Source of the DNA: JADCCX01 sp051649305
GTDB taxonomy: Bacteria > Pseudomonadota > Alphaproteobacteria > Rhizobiales > Beijerinckiaceae
Direction of reading: 5' to 3'
Length of the DNA: 64,000 bases
NCBI GenBank assembly: GCA_051649305.1
Contig: JBOFGV010000073.1
Span: forward strand, 1 to 64,000
Under the pieces are notes generated by a model. It did not search any database and was not told where the DNA came from. It saw only the letters and a program-made list of their open reading frames with translations. Both the position numbers and the translations under genes were made by a program. Of this stretch, positions 44,103 to 53,054 are shown one piece after another (within the stretch, counting starts at the first letter, position 1; every line of letters begins with the position of its first letter).

Positions 44103-44236
44103 CTTCTCCCCGCATGCGGGGAGAAGTCGCCCGAGTGAAACGGAGGGCGGATGAGGGGCTGGGTGGGTTTGCTCAGGCTTTGTAGGCACTCACCAGGCCC
44201 CTCACCCCAGCCCTCTCCCCGCTTGCGGGGAGAGGG
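44103..44236. repeat. Palindromic intergenic element, family C
   Basis: About 134 bp between convergent stop codons, ending 2 bp before the glcF stop. The left end has a 24-bp perfect palindrome (CTTCTCCCCGCA / TGCGGGGAGAAG) and the right end a 12-bp stem (CCCTCTCCCCGC-TT-GCGGGGAGAGGG). It resembles the family A elements in GGATGAGGGG and flanking hairpins. It may also end transcription from both sides. Confidence 0.8.
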
Positions 44237-44238
44237 AG

Positions 44239-45537
44239 CTACATCCCCTCAGGTGCAGGGCCGCCCATCACCCAGTCCAGCAATTCGACGGTGTGCACAA
44301 TCGGGATTCCTGTGCCTTTGCCGATCTGTGTCATGCAACCGATGTTGCCTGTGGCGATAAGATCTGGCTTTGTCCGCTCGATGTTCTTCACCTTGCGGGC
44401 GCGAAGCTGCCCGGCGATTTCTGGCTGCAGGATGTTGTAGACACCCGCCGATCCGCAGCAGATATGCCCCTCCGGCACATCCTTCACGTTGAAGCCAGCA
44501 GCCTTCAAGAGTTTCTTGGGTGCATCCGTGATCTTCTGTCCGTGCTGCATCGAGCATGCGGAATGATATGCGACCGTCAGATCAACGCTGCGCACAGGCG
44601 TCATCTCCAGCCCGGACAGGAATTCCGTGATATCCTTGGCGAGCGCTGAGATACGCGCCGCTTTTTCGGCATAGACCGGATCATTGCGCAGCATGTGGCC
44701 ATAGTCCTTGATGGTGGTGCCGCAGCCGGAAGCCGTGATGATGATGGCATCAAGGCCCTTGCCCTCCACTTCCGCCATCCAGGCATCAATGTTGGCTTTG
44801 GCAAAAGCCTCGCCCGCATGTTCCTTGCCCATGTGGTGCACCAACGCGCCGCAGCAGCCTTCGCCCTTTGGCAAGATAACCTCGACATCAAGGCGGTTCA
44901 GCAAGCGGATCGTCGCATCGTTGATCGAGGGCTTGAGCACAGGCTGGGCGCAGCCCGTGAGCATGGCAACGCGCTTTTTGGCAGTGCCAGCCGCCTTGAA
45001 CACATCGCCCGCTTTCACAGAAGTGCGTGGCGGCACGGAAGCCGGTGCCAGGCTGAGCATAGCGCCCAGACGTTTGCCCACCACCGGCAACTGCTCCAGC
45101 AATGGCTTGAACGGACGGCCATAGAATGCGCCTGCCAGCGCCAGTCTGAACCGGTTGGGATAGGGCAGAATCCAGGACAATACATTGCGCATTAAACGAT
45201 CATGCCATGGACGATTATAGGTGTTCTCGATGTGCGCGCGGGCATGATCGACGAGATGCATATAATGCACGCCGGATGGGCAGGTGGTCATGCAGGAGAG
45301 GCAGGAGAGGCAACGGTCCACATGCTTCACCACCTCGGCATTGGCGGGCTTGCCGTTTTCCAGCATGTCCTTGATCAGGTAAATGCGCCCACGCGGGCTG
45401 TCGAGTTCATCCCCCAGCAGCAGGTAGGTCGGGCAGGTCGCGGTGCAAAAGCCGCAATGCACGCAGGTGCGCAGGATTTTTTCCGACGAGGCAATTTGCG
45501 GATCAGCGAGCTGTGTGGGTGTGAAATTGGTTTGCAT
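44239..45537 (-). CDS. glcF: Glycolate oxidase iron-sulfur subunit
   Basis: A 432-residue subunit that carries electrons from glycolate oxidation. Two 4Fe-4S motifs are at C25-C28-C31-C35 and C76-C79-C82-C86, each with the CxxCxxCxxxCP pattern. Two CCG domains follow (EGCCGALVHHMG and GHICCGSAGVYN). Full length. It is downstream of glcE and a UPF0314 gene; the catalytic GlcD gene is not in the window. Confidence 0.95.
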   Translation of the reverse strand: MQTNFTPTQLADPQIASSEKILRTCVHCGFCTATCPTYLLLGDELDSPRGRIYLIKDMLENGKPANAEVVKHVDRCLSCLSCMTTCPSGVHYMHLVDHARAHIENTYNRPWHDRLMRNVLSWILPYPNRFRLALAGAFYGRPFKPLLEQLPVVGKRLGAMLSLAPASVPPRTSVKAGDVFKAAGTAKKRVAMLTGCAQPVLKPSINDATIRLLNRLDVEVILPKGEGCCGALVHHMGKEHAGEAFAKANIDAWMAEVEGKGLDAIIITASGCGTTIKDYGHMLRNDPVYAEKAARISALAKDITEFLSGLEMTPVRSVDLTVAYHSACSMQHGQKITDAPKKLLKAAGFNVKDVPEGHICCGSAGVYNILQPEIAGQLRARKVKNIERTKPDLIATGNIGCMTQIGKGTGIPIVHTVELLDWVMGGPAPEGM

Positions 45538-45541
45538 CTGA

Positions 45542-46141
45542 TCAGGCCCCGGCTTGCCATGCCTTGATCCAGTCCAGTGGATACAGAAGCATGATGACGT
45601 TCAGTGTGAGATTATCGCGGATCAACCAGCCGACGAAGAGTTCAGCGGCGACCACAAGGAATACCGAGACGAGCACCGGCAGTCGTGATGCCAGCACAAA
45701 GCCAGCAACCATCGACAGCATGTCAGCGATGGAATTGACGATGCTGTCACCGTTGTAGCCAAGCGACACGGTGGCAGAGCGATAGCGCTCGATCACGGCT
45801 GGCGTGTTCTCGGCAATTTCCCATGTGCCTTCCAGCAGCAGGGCGAGTATCAGGCCGAAGCCGAAGGAAAGCGACAAGCCCGTGAAGCGATTCAGAAGTG
45901 TAAACGCGCCAAAGAAGATGAAGCCGTGGATGATGTGAGACGGCGTGTACCAGTCAAACAGGTGCTGGGAATTTTCAGCGCTGTTGACCGCGCCATGCCA
46001 GAGCTTGACCGTGCCGCAGGCGCAAATGGGGATGCGCCCCATCCAGAAGAGAACAGCGGACATCGCGACAATGATCAGTCCCGCCATCAGCCATGTGGAC
46101 GGTGCGCCTGCCTTGCCTGTGCCGCTCTCAGCAAATGTCAT
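45542..46141 (-). CDS. UPF0314/DUF2585 membrane protein
   Basis: A 199-residue inner-membrane protein with about four membrane segments (AGLIIVAMSAVLFWMGRI, HIIHGFIFFGAFTLLNRF and others) and the motif HLFDWYTPSHIIHGF plus LEGTWEIAENT of the DUF2585 family. Function unknown. The ATG at 46141 is 1 bp after the glcE stop, and glcF starts 4 bp after its own stop, so it is embedded in the glc operon. An extension to 46264 would overlap glcE and is not preferred. Confidence 0.88.
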   Translation of the reverse strand: MTFAESGTGKAGAPSTWLMAGLIIVAMSAVLFWMGRIPICACGTVKLWHGAVNSAENSQHLFDWYTPSHIIHGFIFFGAFTLLNRFTGLSLSFGFGLILALLLEGTWEIAENTPAVIERYRSATVSLGYNGDSIVNSIADMLSMVAGFVLASRLPVLVSVFLVVAAELFVGWLIRDNLTLNVIMLLYPLDWIKAWQAGA

Positions 46142-46142
46142 A

Positions 46143-47339
46143 TTAGACGCCTGCAACCATGCGGCCGGGATTGATGATGCCATCGGGATCAAAGCTGGCC
46201 TTGATGCCCGCCTGCAGTTTTTGCAAAATGGGCGTCTGGGGCTGGAAGACGGGGTTGACCGCACGGAAATCCGCCGGGGCTTTCACCAGCATGGCGTGGC
46301 CACCATGGCGGGCTGCAGCGGCGTGAATCTTGGTCGACAGCTTGGCGTCGGCCTTTATCGATCCAATCCATACCAATCCGCCCGCCCAGTCGAGTAAAAA
46401 GACATTCTCGAATTCGGATGCCAACAAAGCCCCTCGAGATGGCGGAACTGATACTCGCCAAATGCACTCGTAATATGACTCATACCCGAGGGAACAATTT
46501 CCGATGGTACTCCAAAATTCTCCGCCGAAATTAAGCTCAGCTTCGAACCCGCCTTCTTTCAGTTTTTCAATCAGCTTGGCTGAACGATATTCAGTTTGAT
46601 TGCTAAACCCTTCGAGTCGAATGTGGGTTTGGTCTCTCGTTTGGTTTGTACTGCCAACGATGTGGACGGCGCCAGTCACTTCATAGGGCGAGCTCATGGC
46701 GATTGCCATGGCCTTGACTGCTTGCTCTGGTGACAACCAGTCGATGCAAACAGAGACTTCATCAGCAGGCTTTGGCTGCACCTTGAAAATCACTTCCGTG
46801 AGCACACCCAAGGTGCCATGCGCGCCCGCTTGCAGTTTCACCAGATCAAGCCCGGTGACATTCTTCATCACGCGGCCGCCGTTTTTGATGATTTCGCCCT
46901 TGCCGTTGACAAAGCGCACGCCAATCAGGCCATCGCGGCATGCTCCCGCCATCACACGGCGCGGGCCGGAGATGTTGCAGGCAGCCACAGCGCCAATCGT
47001 TGGTTCGCCTGTGGTGCCGTAAAGCTTGCGGTGGTCCATCGGCTCGAAGGCCAGCATCTGGCCACGGTCATCCAGCGTCCTTTGAACAACGGAGAGTGGC
47101 GTTCCGGCCCATGCACCGATCACCATTTCGGAAGGCTCATAAAGTGTGATGCCAGAGAGTTTTGCCATCGACAGCGTGGTTGCTGCCTGCACCGGACGGC
47201 CCAGACCATTGCGCGTTCCGCCACCCTCAACCACAAGCGGAGCCTTGGCGGCTCTCGCCTCAAGCACGATCTGTGCGACTTCAGCTTCAGTGGCGGGAGA
47301 AAGACGCATGAGATTGTTTCCAGTGACAAGCAGTTCCAT
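46143..47339 (-). CDS. glcE: Glycolate oxidase FAD-binding subunit
   Basis: A 398-residue FAD-linked subunit of glycolate oxidase. The FAD-binding N-terminal domain has VEGGGTRNGLGRPVQAA, FEPMDHRKLYGTTG-like text and ACNISGPRRVMAGACRDGLIGVRFV, and the C-terminus has FDPDGIINPGRM, typical of GlcE. Alternative start: ATG of MRLSPATE, 10 codons in. A segment (46380-46690) encoding about 100 residues has lower GC, about 48% by my hand count against about 60% around it, with unusual codons. That suggests a mosaic gene. Confidence 0.93.
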   Translation of the reverse strand: MELLVTGNNLMRLSPATEAEVAQIVLEARAAKAPLVVEGGGTRNGLGRPVQAATTLSMAKLSGITLYEPSEMVIGAWAGTPLSVVQRTLDDRGQMLAFEPMDHRKLYGTTGEPTIGAVAACNISGPRRVMAGACRDGLIGVRFVNGKGEIIKNGGRVMKNVTGLDLVKLQAGAHGTLGVLTEVIFKVQPKPADEVSVCIDWLSPEQAVKAMAIAMSSPYEVTGAVHIVGSTNQTRDQTHIRLEGFSNQTEYRSAKLIEKLKEGGFEAELNFGGEFWSTIGNCSLGYESYYECIWRVSVPPSRGALLASEFENVFLLDWAGGLVWIGSIKADAKLSTKIHAAAARHGGHAMLVKAPADFRAVNPVFQPQTPILQKLQAGIKASFDPDGIINPGRMVAGV

Positions 47340-47514
47340 ACGCGCAATCCAACGCTTTGGGGAGATGACAGTTCAGCATAAAAACGCAATGCAGTTTTTT
47401 CTTCCTGGGCAATAATCCTGCCTTATCCTTGCCATATCGCGCGATGATTAGGCCCACGTTCATACCTGCAGAGTTATTGCAGTGCAGCATCAGATTCCCC
47501 CATCGACTGACATC
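47340..47514. promoter_or_regulatory. Divergent gap glcE / DUF900 gene
   Basis: The 175-bp region between glcE and the hydrolase gene presumably contains both promoters. I see no terminator, no glcD fragment and no recognisable box. Confidence 0.4.
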
Positions 47515-48540
47515 ATGCCATTAGAAACGCCCCAACCGGCTTCGAGCCGCCGTCAATTCCTGTTCTCTGCGACTGCCGCTGTGGCTTTTGGTGCGTCTGG
47601 TTGCGTGCCGGATGTTCTGGCCAGTGGCTCCGTGGCCCGCACTGCTGTTGTGCCCAATCCACCGGGATTTGATCCCTCGATTCTGGCCGTCACGACCCGC
47701 CGCCCTGCCAAGGGAGCCTTGAAAGCCCCCTGGTTTGGGCATGAGCGCAATGCCAAGCCACAGTTTGCCCAAACTGTTTTTCATGCGCCGGATGGCAGCC
47801 TGACCGGACAGGCGCAAGCCATGTGGAGCGGCAAGTGGACCGTCAAATCCGTGTCGCTTCATCAGGGCGAGATGAGCGAAGGCCTGTTGCCAGCCGTGCA
47901 GGACCGGGAAATCCTGCTCTACATCCATGGCTACAAGGAAAGTTTCGAGAGCGCAGCGACCGGCGCTGTCGAACTGGCACAGGGCATTGGCTTCAGTGGC
48001 AAGACAATGCTGTTCTCATGGCCCTCGAAAGCCGCCTTGCTTGATTATGGCTATGACCGCGAGAGTGCAATGTTCTCACGCGATGCGCTGGAAGAAACAC
48101 TCACGCTTCTGCTCGCTGACGGAGGTGCTGCCAAAGTGCATATCGTCGCGCACAGCATGGGCACTTTGCTGACCATCGAGACCCTGCGACAGATCTGGGC
48201 GAGGCAAGGCGATGCGCTTGCTGGCCGTCTGGGCGCTGTTGTGCTGGCGTCCCCTGATATCGACCTCGATCTCTTCACCAACGCCCTGCAACGCCTGCGC
48301 AGCCTTTTGCCAAAGATCACGGTCATTTCCTCAACCAGCGACAAGGCACTGGAAGTCTCGCGGCGTCTGGCTGGTGGTGTGTCACGTGTAGGTGCAGCCT
48401 CCCGCGAACAGCTGGAACAGCTTGGTGTCAAGGTGGTTGATGCTTCCGATCACGGCGGCTGGGCAGTCATCAAGCACGATTTGTTCCTGACTGATCCTGA
48501 TGTTCGGCAGGTTGTTCGTCGTTCCATTGACAGAAACTAG
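47515..48540 (+). CDS. DUF900 alpha/beta-hydrolase-like exported protein
   Basis: A 341-residue protein. The N-terminal signal has a twin-arginine-like start and a possible lipobox (SRRQFLFSATAAVAFGASGC), so it may be a Tat-exported lipoprotein. The catalytic part has ILLYIHGYKESFES, the nucleophile elbow HSMG in VHIVAHSMGTLLTIE (serine nucleophile) and a later aspartate and DHGGWAV histidine. DUF900 fold. The start is uncertain: GTG 47482 also fits. Substrate unknown. Confidence 0.82.
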   Translation: MPLETPQPASSRRQFLFSATAAVAFGASGCVPDVLASGSVARTAVVPNPPGFDPSILAVTTRRPAKGALKAPWFGHERNAKPQFAQTVFHAPDGSLTGQAQAMWSGKWTVKSVSLHQGEMSEGLLPAVQDREILLYIHGYKESFESAATGAVELAQGIGFSGKTMLFSWPSKAALLDYGYDRESAMFSRDALEETLTLLLADGGAAKVHIVAHSMGTLLTIETLRQIWARQGDALAGRLGAVVLASPDIDLDLFTNALQRLRSLLPKITVISSTSDKALEVSRRLAGGVSRVGAASREQLEQLGVKVVDASDHGGWAVIKHDLFLTDPDVRQVVRRSIDRN

Positions 48541-48609
48541 GAATTACAACCAAAAGTTGTATCATTTTCTTTACTACTCTTTGACACTGTATGCGTAAAT
48601 GTACGTATC

Positions 48610-50403
48610 ATGGTGTTCTCGATGTTAAAGAGCCTGGCCCTCCGAAAGCCATCAGCAGAGCTTTCCGCCGCTGATGAAGCCCGTGCAGCCCTTCGCCTGC
48701 CGCACCGTTTCGGGCAAAGCGATGCAGAAGATCTGGCAACTGCGGAAGCTGTGCTGGCAGCGCCATTGCAGGCCACTATCTCGCAACTTGAGCAGGACAT
48801 CAGCATTGCCCTCACCTCGCTGGATGGTATCCGCGCAGAGCTTGACGGCAGCATCGCAGAGCACGTTGCCCTCTCGGATCATATCCGCTCGGAAGGGGAC
48901 GGCGTTGCAGAGGTGGTGCAGCAGGTTGAGCAATCAGCATCAGTCCTGTCAGCAAAAGTGCAAAACCTTTCGCAGGCGCGCGATGTCATCCAGTCCGAGA
49001 GCCAGCGTGTTATGCAAAGCGTGGACGATGCCAGCCATCGTGCGCATGATGCCCATACAGAGCTGAAGGAGCTTGTTGAGGCCATTGCTGCCATCGCAGG
49101 TGTTGTCGGATTGATTGACCGCGTATCCAAGGACACCCGCCTGCTGGCGCTGAATGCCGCGATTGAAGCGCGTCGTGTCGGAACCCATGGCCGTGCTTTT
49201 GGCGTGATTGCTGATGAAGTGAAAACACTGGCGGAGGACACAGCCAAAGCCACAGCCGACATCACGCAAAAAATCGTGCGTCTCAACACCAGTGCCGCCT
49301 CCAGTATGACAGCAATCGCTCGCATGGTGGATGTGGCGGCTGAGTTGCGGCCATCTTTCGGCAGCATGACGAAGGCCGTTGCCACGCAGGATGAAACCAT
49401 TGGTCAGATCAACGGTTCAACCGATGCGTTGGTCAAATCCACGAAGGAAGCCGCAGCGCGCGCCGACGGTTTGCGGGAGTTTACCGGCGTGGCTGTGCAT
49501 GAAGCAGAAAGCATCAAGCTCGCCAGCAACAGACTGGCAGACTTCATGGGGCAATTTACCCGCCGCCTGACAACATCTGTCCGTCAGAACGAGATTCTTG
49601 GCCGTCGCAAGGAGCCGCGGACACCTGTCAGCCGCAGCACGAAAGTGACCTACAGATCGCAAACCTATACCTGCACCACGGTTGATATCTCGGAAGGTGG
49701 CATGCTGCTTTCACCGCGCCCAGACATGGATATCCCGGCGCAGGAAACGATCAAGATCGACATGGACAAGATTGGCGTTATCGAGGCGCAGGTTGTGTCT
49801 GTCAGCCCCAAAGGCCTGCATGTGGCTTTTCCGGAGCAACACGATTTGCGGACCCGCATTCATACCGTGATTGAGGAAACCGCCAAGGACAATGCCAAGC
49901 TGCTGGAAGTCGTGCGGCAGGGCGCAGCAGAAACAGCAAGAGCGCTGGAAGGTGCGCTGGACCGGGGTGAAATCCAGATTGGCGAGCTGTTTTCCAACCA
50001 GTATGATCCTGTTGCCAACACCGAGCCAAGACAGTTTATCTGCAAGGCCCTGCCGCTTTATGAGAAACTGTTTCCCGGCATTATCGCGCGGGCACTCGCA
50101 GAACGCCCTGAGCTGACTTATGCGGTGCCTCTCGATCGCAACGGCTATTGCCCGACGCATTCCGAGGAGTGCTCACAAGCCCAGCGCTGGGGTGACGCTG
50201 AATTCAACGATCGCTTCTCCCGCAACCGGCGTCTTGAACTTGATGATGATACATTGGCGATTGTGCGCAGCGAGCAGCCTTATCTCATCCAGCGCTACCG
50301 CAGACTTGTCGCGGGCGAGGTTGAAATGCTGAAGGACGTTTCAGTGCCGGTCTTCGTGAAAGGCCGCCACTGGGGAACCTTCAGAACCGGCTGGCCGCTT
50401 TGA
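48610..50403 (+). CDS. Soluble chemoreceptor-PilZ fusion
   Basis: A 597-residue cytoplasmic protein with no membrane segment. Residues about 60-320 are a methyl-accepting chemotaxis signalling coiled coil (tip DTRLLALNAAIEARRVGTHG at about 173-192). A PilZ domain follows (about 331-415), with RRKEPR...TPVSRSTKV and DISEGGMLL motifs for binding c-di-GMP. The remainder, 415-597, is a cytoplasmic domain of unknown name (DRNGYCPTHSEECSQAQRW, FVKGRHWGTFRTGW) that is repeated in other receptors. It probably joins c-di-GMP and chemotaxis (inference). Another ATG is 12 bp inside. Confidence 0.88.
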   Translation: MVFSMLKSLALRKPSAELSAADEARAALRLPHRFGQSDAEDLATAEAVLAAPLQATISQLEQDISIALTSLDGIRAELDGSIAEHVALSDHIRSEGDGVAEVVQQVEQSASVLSAKVQNLSQARDVIQSESQRVMQSVDDASHRAHDAHTELKELVEAIAAIAGVVGLIDRVSKDTRLLALNAAIEARRVGTHGRAFGVIADEVKTLAEDTAKATADITQKIVRLNTSAASSMTAIARMVDVAAELRPSFGSMTKAVATQDETIGQINGSTDALVKSTKEAAARADGLREFTGVAVHEAESIKLASNRLADFMGQFTRRLTTSVRQNEILGRRKEPRTPVSRSTKVTYRSQTYTCTTVDISEGGMLLSPRPDMDIPAQETIKIDMDKIGVIEAQVVSVSPKGLHVAFPEQHDLRTRIHTVIEETAKDNAKLLEVVRQGAAETARALEGALDRGEIQIGELFSNQYDPVANTEPRQFICKALPLYEKLFPGIIARALAERPELTYAVPLDRNGYCPTHSEECSQAQRWGDAEFNDRFSRNRRLELDDDTLAIVRSEQPYLIQRYRRLVAGEVEMLKDVSVPVFVKGRHWGTFRTGWPL

Positions 50404-50406
50404 TCC

Positions 50407-52683
50407 TCACTCAGCCGCTACCGGCGGCTGCGCATAACCAAACTTGACGTTGAGCTTGTCGATCAGTTTGGCTGCGGCTTCGGGAATGTTGGTGCCGGGC
50501 GGAAAGACAGCCGCTGCACCCATATCAAGCAGGGTCTGCACATCTTCCGGCGGGATGACACCACCAACAACAATCATCACATCAGCCCGGCCAAGCCCCG
50601 CCAATGCATCGCGGAGCGCGGGCACGAGGGTGAGATGGCCGGCAGCAAGTGATGACACGCCCACAACATGCACATCCTTGGCAACAGCCTCAGCCGCAGC
50701 TTCCTCAGGCGTTGCGAAGAGATGGCCAATTTCCACATCAAAGCCCAGATCAGCAAAGGCCGATGAGATGACCTTCTGTCCGCGGTCGTGGCCATCCTGC
50801 CCCATCTTGGCGACGAGGATACGCGGCGCACGGTTGTCGTTTTCGCGGAAAGCGCGGGTCATGCCGCGCACGCGCTCAATGACCGGGTTATCATTACCAA
50901 AGGCCTTGGCATAGACGCCCTTGATCACCTTGATCTCGGCCTTGTGACGGCCCCAGGCGTTTTCCAGCGCCAGCGAAATCTCGCCCACAGTCGCCTTGGC
51001 ACGGGCAGCTTCAACCGCGAGGCGCAAAAGGTTATGCTCCATACCAGTGGTTTTATGGTTGGCAGCATGGGTGAGTGCCGCAAGCTTCTCTGCCACCACC
51101 GCAGGATCACGCTCCGCCTTGAGCTGCGCGAGTTTGGCAAGCTGTGCCGCACGCACTGCTGCATTGTCCACCTTGAGCACGGGAATAGGTGGTTCACTCA
51201 GCGGCTGGTATTTGTTGACGCCGACGATCACCTGCTGGCCTGAGTCAATCGCGCCTTGTCTTTGGGCGGAGGCCTCTTCGATGCGCAGTTTGGGAATGCC
51301 CGCCTCAATGGCTTTTGCCATGCCGCCGAGCTTCTCCACCTCCTGAATATGCTCCCAGGCCTTGGCGGCGAGATCAGCGGTCAGGCGCTCGACATAGTAA
51401 CTGCCGCCCCAGGGATCGATGATGCGGGATGTGCCGGATTCCTGCTGCAGCAGGAGCTGCGTGTTGCGGGCAATGCGGGCGGAAAAGTCCGTCGGCAGCG
51501 CCAGTGCTTCATCGAGGGAATTGGTGTGGAGAGACTGCGTGTGCCCCTGTGTCGCGGCCATCGCTTCAATGCAGGTGCGCACGGCATTGTTCATCACGTC
51601 CTGTGCCGTCAGCGACCAGCCGGAAGTCTGGCAATGCGTGCGCAGCGGAAGCGACTTCTCGGACTTCGGGTTGAAGTCTTTCACCAGCTTAGCCCAGATC
51701 AGGCGGGCGGCGCGCAGCTTGGCCACCTCCATGAAGAAGTTCATGCCAACGGCCCAGAAGAAGGAAAGGCGCGGTGCAAAGGCATCAACATCAAGACCCG
51801 CTGCAATGCCGGCGCGCAGATACTCCACGCCATCGGCCAGCGTATAGGCAAGCTCCAGATCCTGCGTCGCACCAGCCTCCTGCATGTGATAGCCGGAGAT
51901 GGAAATGGAGTTGAACTTCGGCATTTCCTTTGCGGTGAAAGCAAAGATATCGGCGATGATCCGCATCGATCCCTCAGGGGGATAGATGTAGGTGTTGCGG
52001 ACCATGAACTCCTTCAGAATATCGTTCTGGATGGTGCCGGATAGTTTCGCCGCAGGCACGCCCTGTTCCTCAGCTGCCACAATGAAGAGTGCCAGAATCG
52101 GCAGCACAGCGCCGTTCATGGTCATTGATACTGACATCTGATCCAGCGGGATCTTGTCGAAAAGCGTGCGCATATCGAGAATGGAATCGATGGCAACACC
52201 CGCCATGCCGACATCGCCTGATACGCGCGGATGGTCTGAGTCATAACCCCGGTGCGTGGCGAGATCGAAGGCGACGGACAGACCCTTCTGACCTGCGGCC
52301 AGATTGCGCCGGTAGAAGGCGTTCGAATCCTCAGCCGTTGAAAACCCGGCATACTGCCGGATGGTCCATGGCTGGTTCACATACATCGTCGGGTATGGTC
52401 CGCGCACATAGGGCGCGATGCCGGGGTAGCTGTCGACAAAATCAAGACCCGCGATATCAGCAGGGGAATAGGCAGGTTTGACCGCAATGCCTTCGGGCGT
52501 GAGCCATGATTCCTTCTCCCTTGGGAGAAAGTGGCTGCCGGAGGCAGACGGATGAGGGTGAACCCCTGTGCCTTGTGGTTTTCCCTCATCCGGTCGGCTC
52601 CGCCGACCACCTTCTCCCAAGGGAGAAGGAAGCGCGTCAGCTGTCGGCCACTCGATCTCGGTGAAATTTGGGATGTTCGTCAT
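50407..52683 (-). CDS. scpA: Methylmalonyl-CoA mutase large subunit
   Basis: A 758-residue B12-dependent enzyme converting methylmalonyl-CoA to succinyl-CoA. RGPYPTMYVNQPWTIRQYAG marks the catalytic start, and GQDGHDRGQKVI near residue 629 is the cobalamin-binding DxHxxG motif. An element-derived stretch at residues 19-58 (PSPLGEGGRRSRPDEGKPQG and onward) has no family counterpart and comes from the palindromic element at 52512. The small subunit is separated by a toxin-antitoxin pair. Confidence 0.95.
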   Translation of the reverse strand: MTNIPNFTEIEWPTADALPSPLGEGGRRSRPDEGKPQGTGVHPHPSASGSHFLPREKESWLTPEGIAVKPAYSPADIAGLDFVDSYPGIAPYVRGPYPTMYVNQPWTIRQYAGFSTAEDSNAFYRRNLAAGQKGLSVAFDLATHRGYDSDHPRVSGDVGMAGVAIDSILDMRTLFDKIPLDQMSVSMTMNGAVLPILALFIVAAEEQGVPAAKLSGTIQNDILKEFMVRNTYIYPPEGSMRIIADIFAFTAKEMPKFNSISISGYHMQEAGATQDLELAYTLADGVEYLRAGIAAGLDVDAFAPRLSFFWAVGMNFFMEVAKLRAARLIWAKLVKDFNPKSEKSLPLRTHCQTSGWSLTAQDVMNNAVRTCIEAMAATQGHTQSLHTNSLDEALALPTDFSARIARNTQLLLQQESGTSRIIDPWGGSYYVERLTADLAAKAWEHIQEVEKLGGMAKAIEAGIPKLRIEEASAQRQGAIDSGQQVIVGVNKYQPLSEPPIPVLKVDNAAVRAAQLAKLAQLKAERDPAVVAEKLAALTHAANHKTTGMEHNLLRLAVEAARAKATVGEISLALENAWGRHKAEIKVIKGVYAKAFGNDNPVIERVRGMTRAFRENDNRAPRILVAKMGQDGHDRGQKVISSAFADLGFDVEIGHLFATPEEAAAEAVAKDVHVVGVSSLAAGHLTLVPALRDALAGLGRADVMIVVGGVIPPEDVQTLLDMGAAAVFPPGTNIPEAAAKLIDKLNVKFGYAQPPVAAE
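52512..52629. repeat. Palindromic element inside the mutase reading frame, family A copy 2
   Basis: About 118 bp with near-perfect inverted ends (CCTTCTCCC TTGGGAGAA / its complement at 52607-52629; one mismatch). Inside are GGCTGCCGGAGGCAG and GGTCGGCTCCGCCGACC-type hairpins and the GGATGAGGG / CCCTCATCC pair shared with the 16387 copy. It is in frame with the mutase gene and is translated into residues 19-58. Confidence 0.85.
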
Positions 52684-53054
52684 GGCCTCGAACCTTTTCG
52701 CAATATGATGCGCCGCTCAAGCTCATCATGCAAATCCATCAATTCACAGTTCAGAATGAAGACGTTCGCACCCCCGTCCCATTTGAGCAGCCAATTTGAA
52801 ACGCTTGGAGAAGACGCAATCCATGCTGCAAAAACGGCATTAAGCGCTCCATCGCCGGTGCTTCCGGCAAAGAATGCGATAAAGCGATAGCAAGAAGGGT
52901 GGCGGATTGGCCCTCTTGCCATGATAATCGGGTCAGTCCAGCGCGATGTGAGCCCCAGCTTTTCACGCAATTCCGATATGGCTTCGTAGTGCTCTGCAAG
53001 CTTGCTGTCGCTCAATTCGCGAAGATCAAACCTGAAGTTCAAATGTAACTTCAC
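52680..53054 (-). CDS. Hypothetical protein between antitoxin and mutase genes
   Basis: A 124-residue soluble protein of unrecognised family. Segments include LNFRFDLRELSDSKLAEHYE, an alpha/beta middle (SCYRFIAFFAGSTGDG) and a charged end (LMDLHDELERRIILRK). Its ATG overlaps the antitoxin stop (ATGA) and its stop overlaps the mutase start, so it sits in a coupled operon. It may be part of the toxin-antitoxin unit or an unrelated gene carried with it. Confidence 0.65.
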   Translation of the reverse strand: MKLHLNFRFDLRELSDSKLAEHYEAISELREKLGLTSRWTDPIIMARGPIRHPSCYRFIAFFAGSTGDGALNAVFAAWIASSPSVSNWLLKWDGGANVFILNCELMDLHDELERRIILRKGSRP

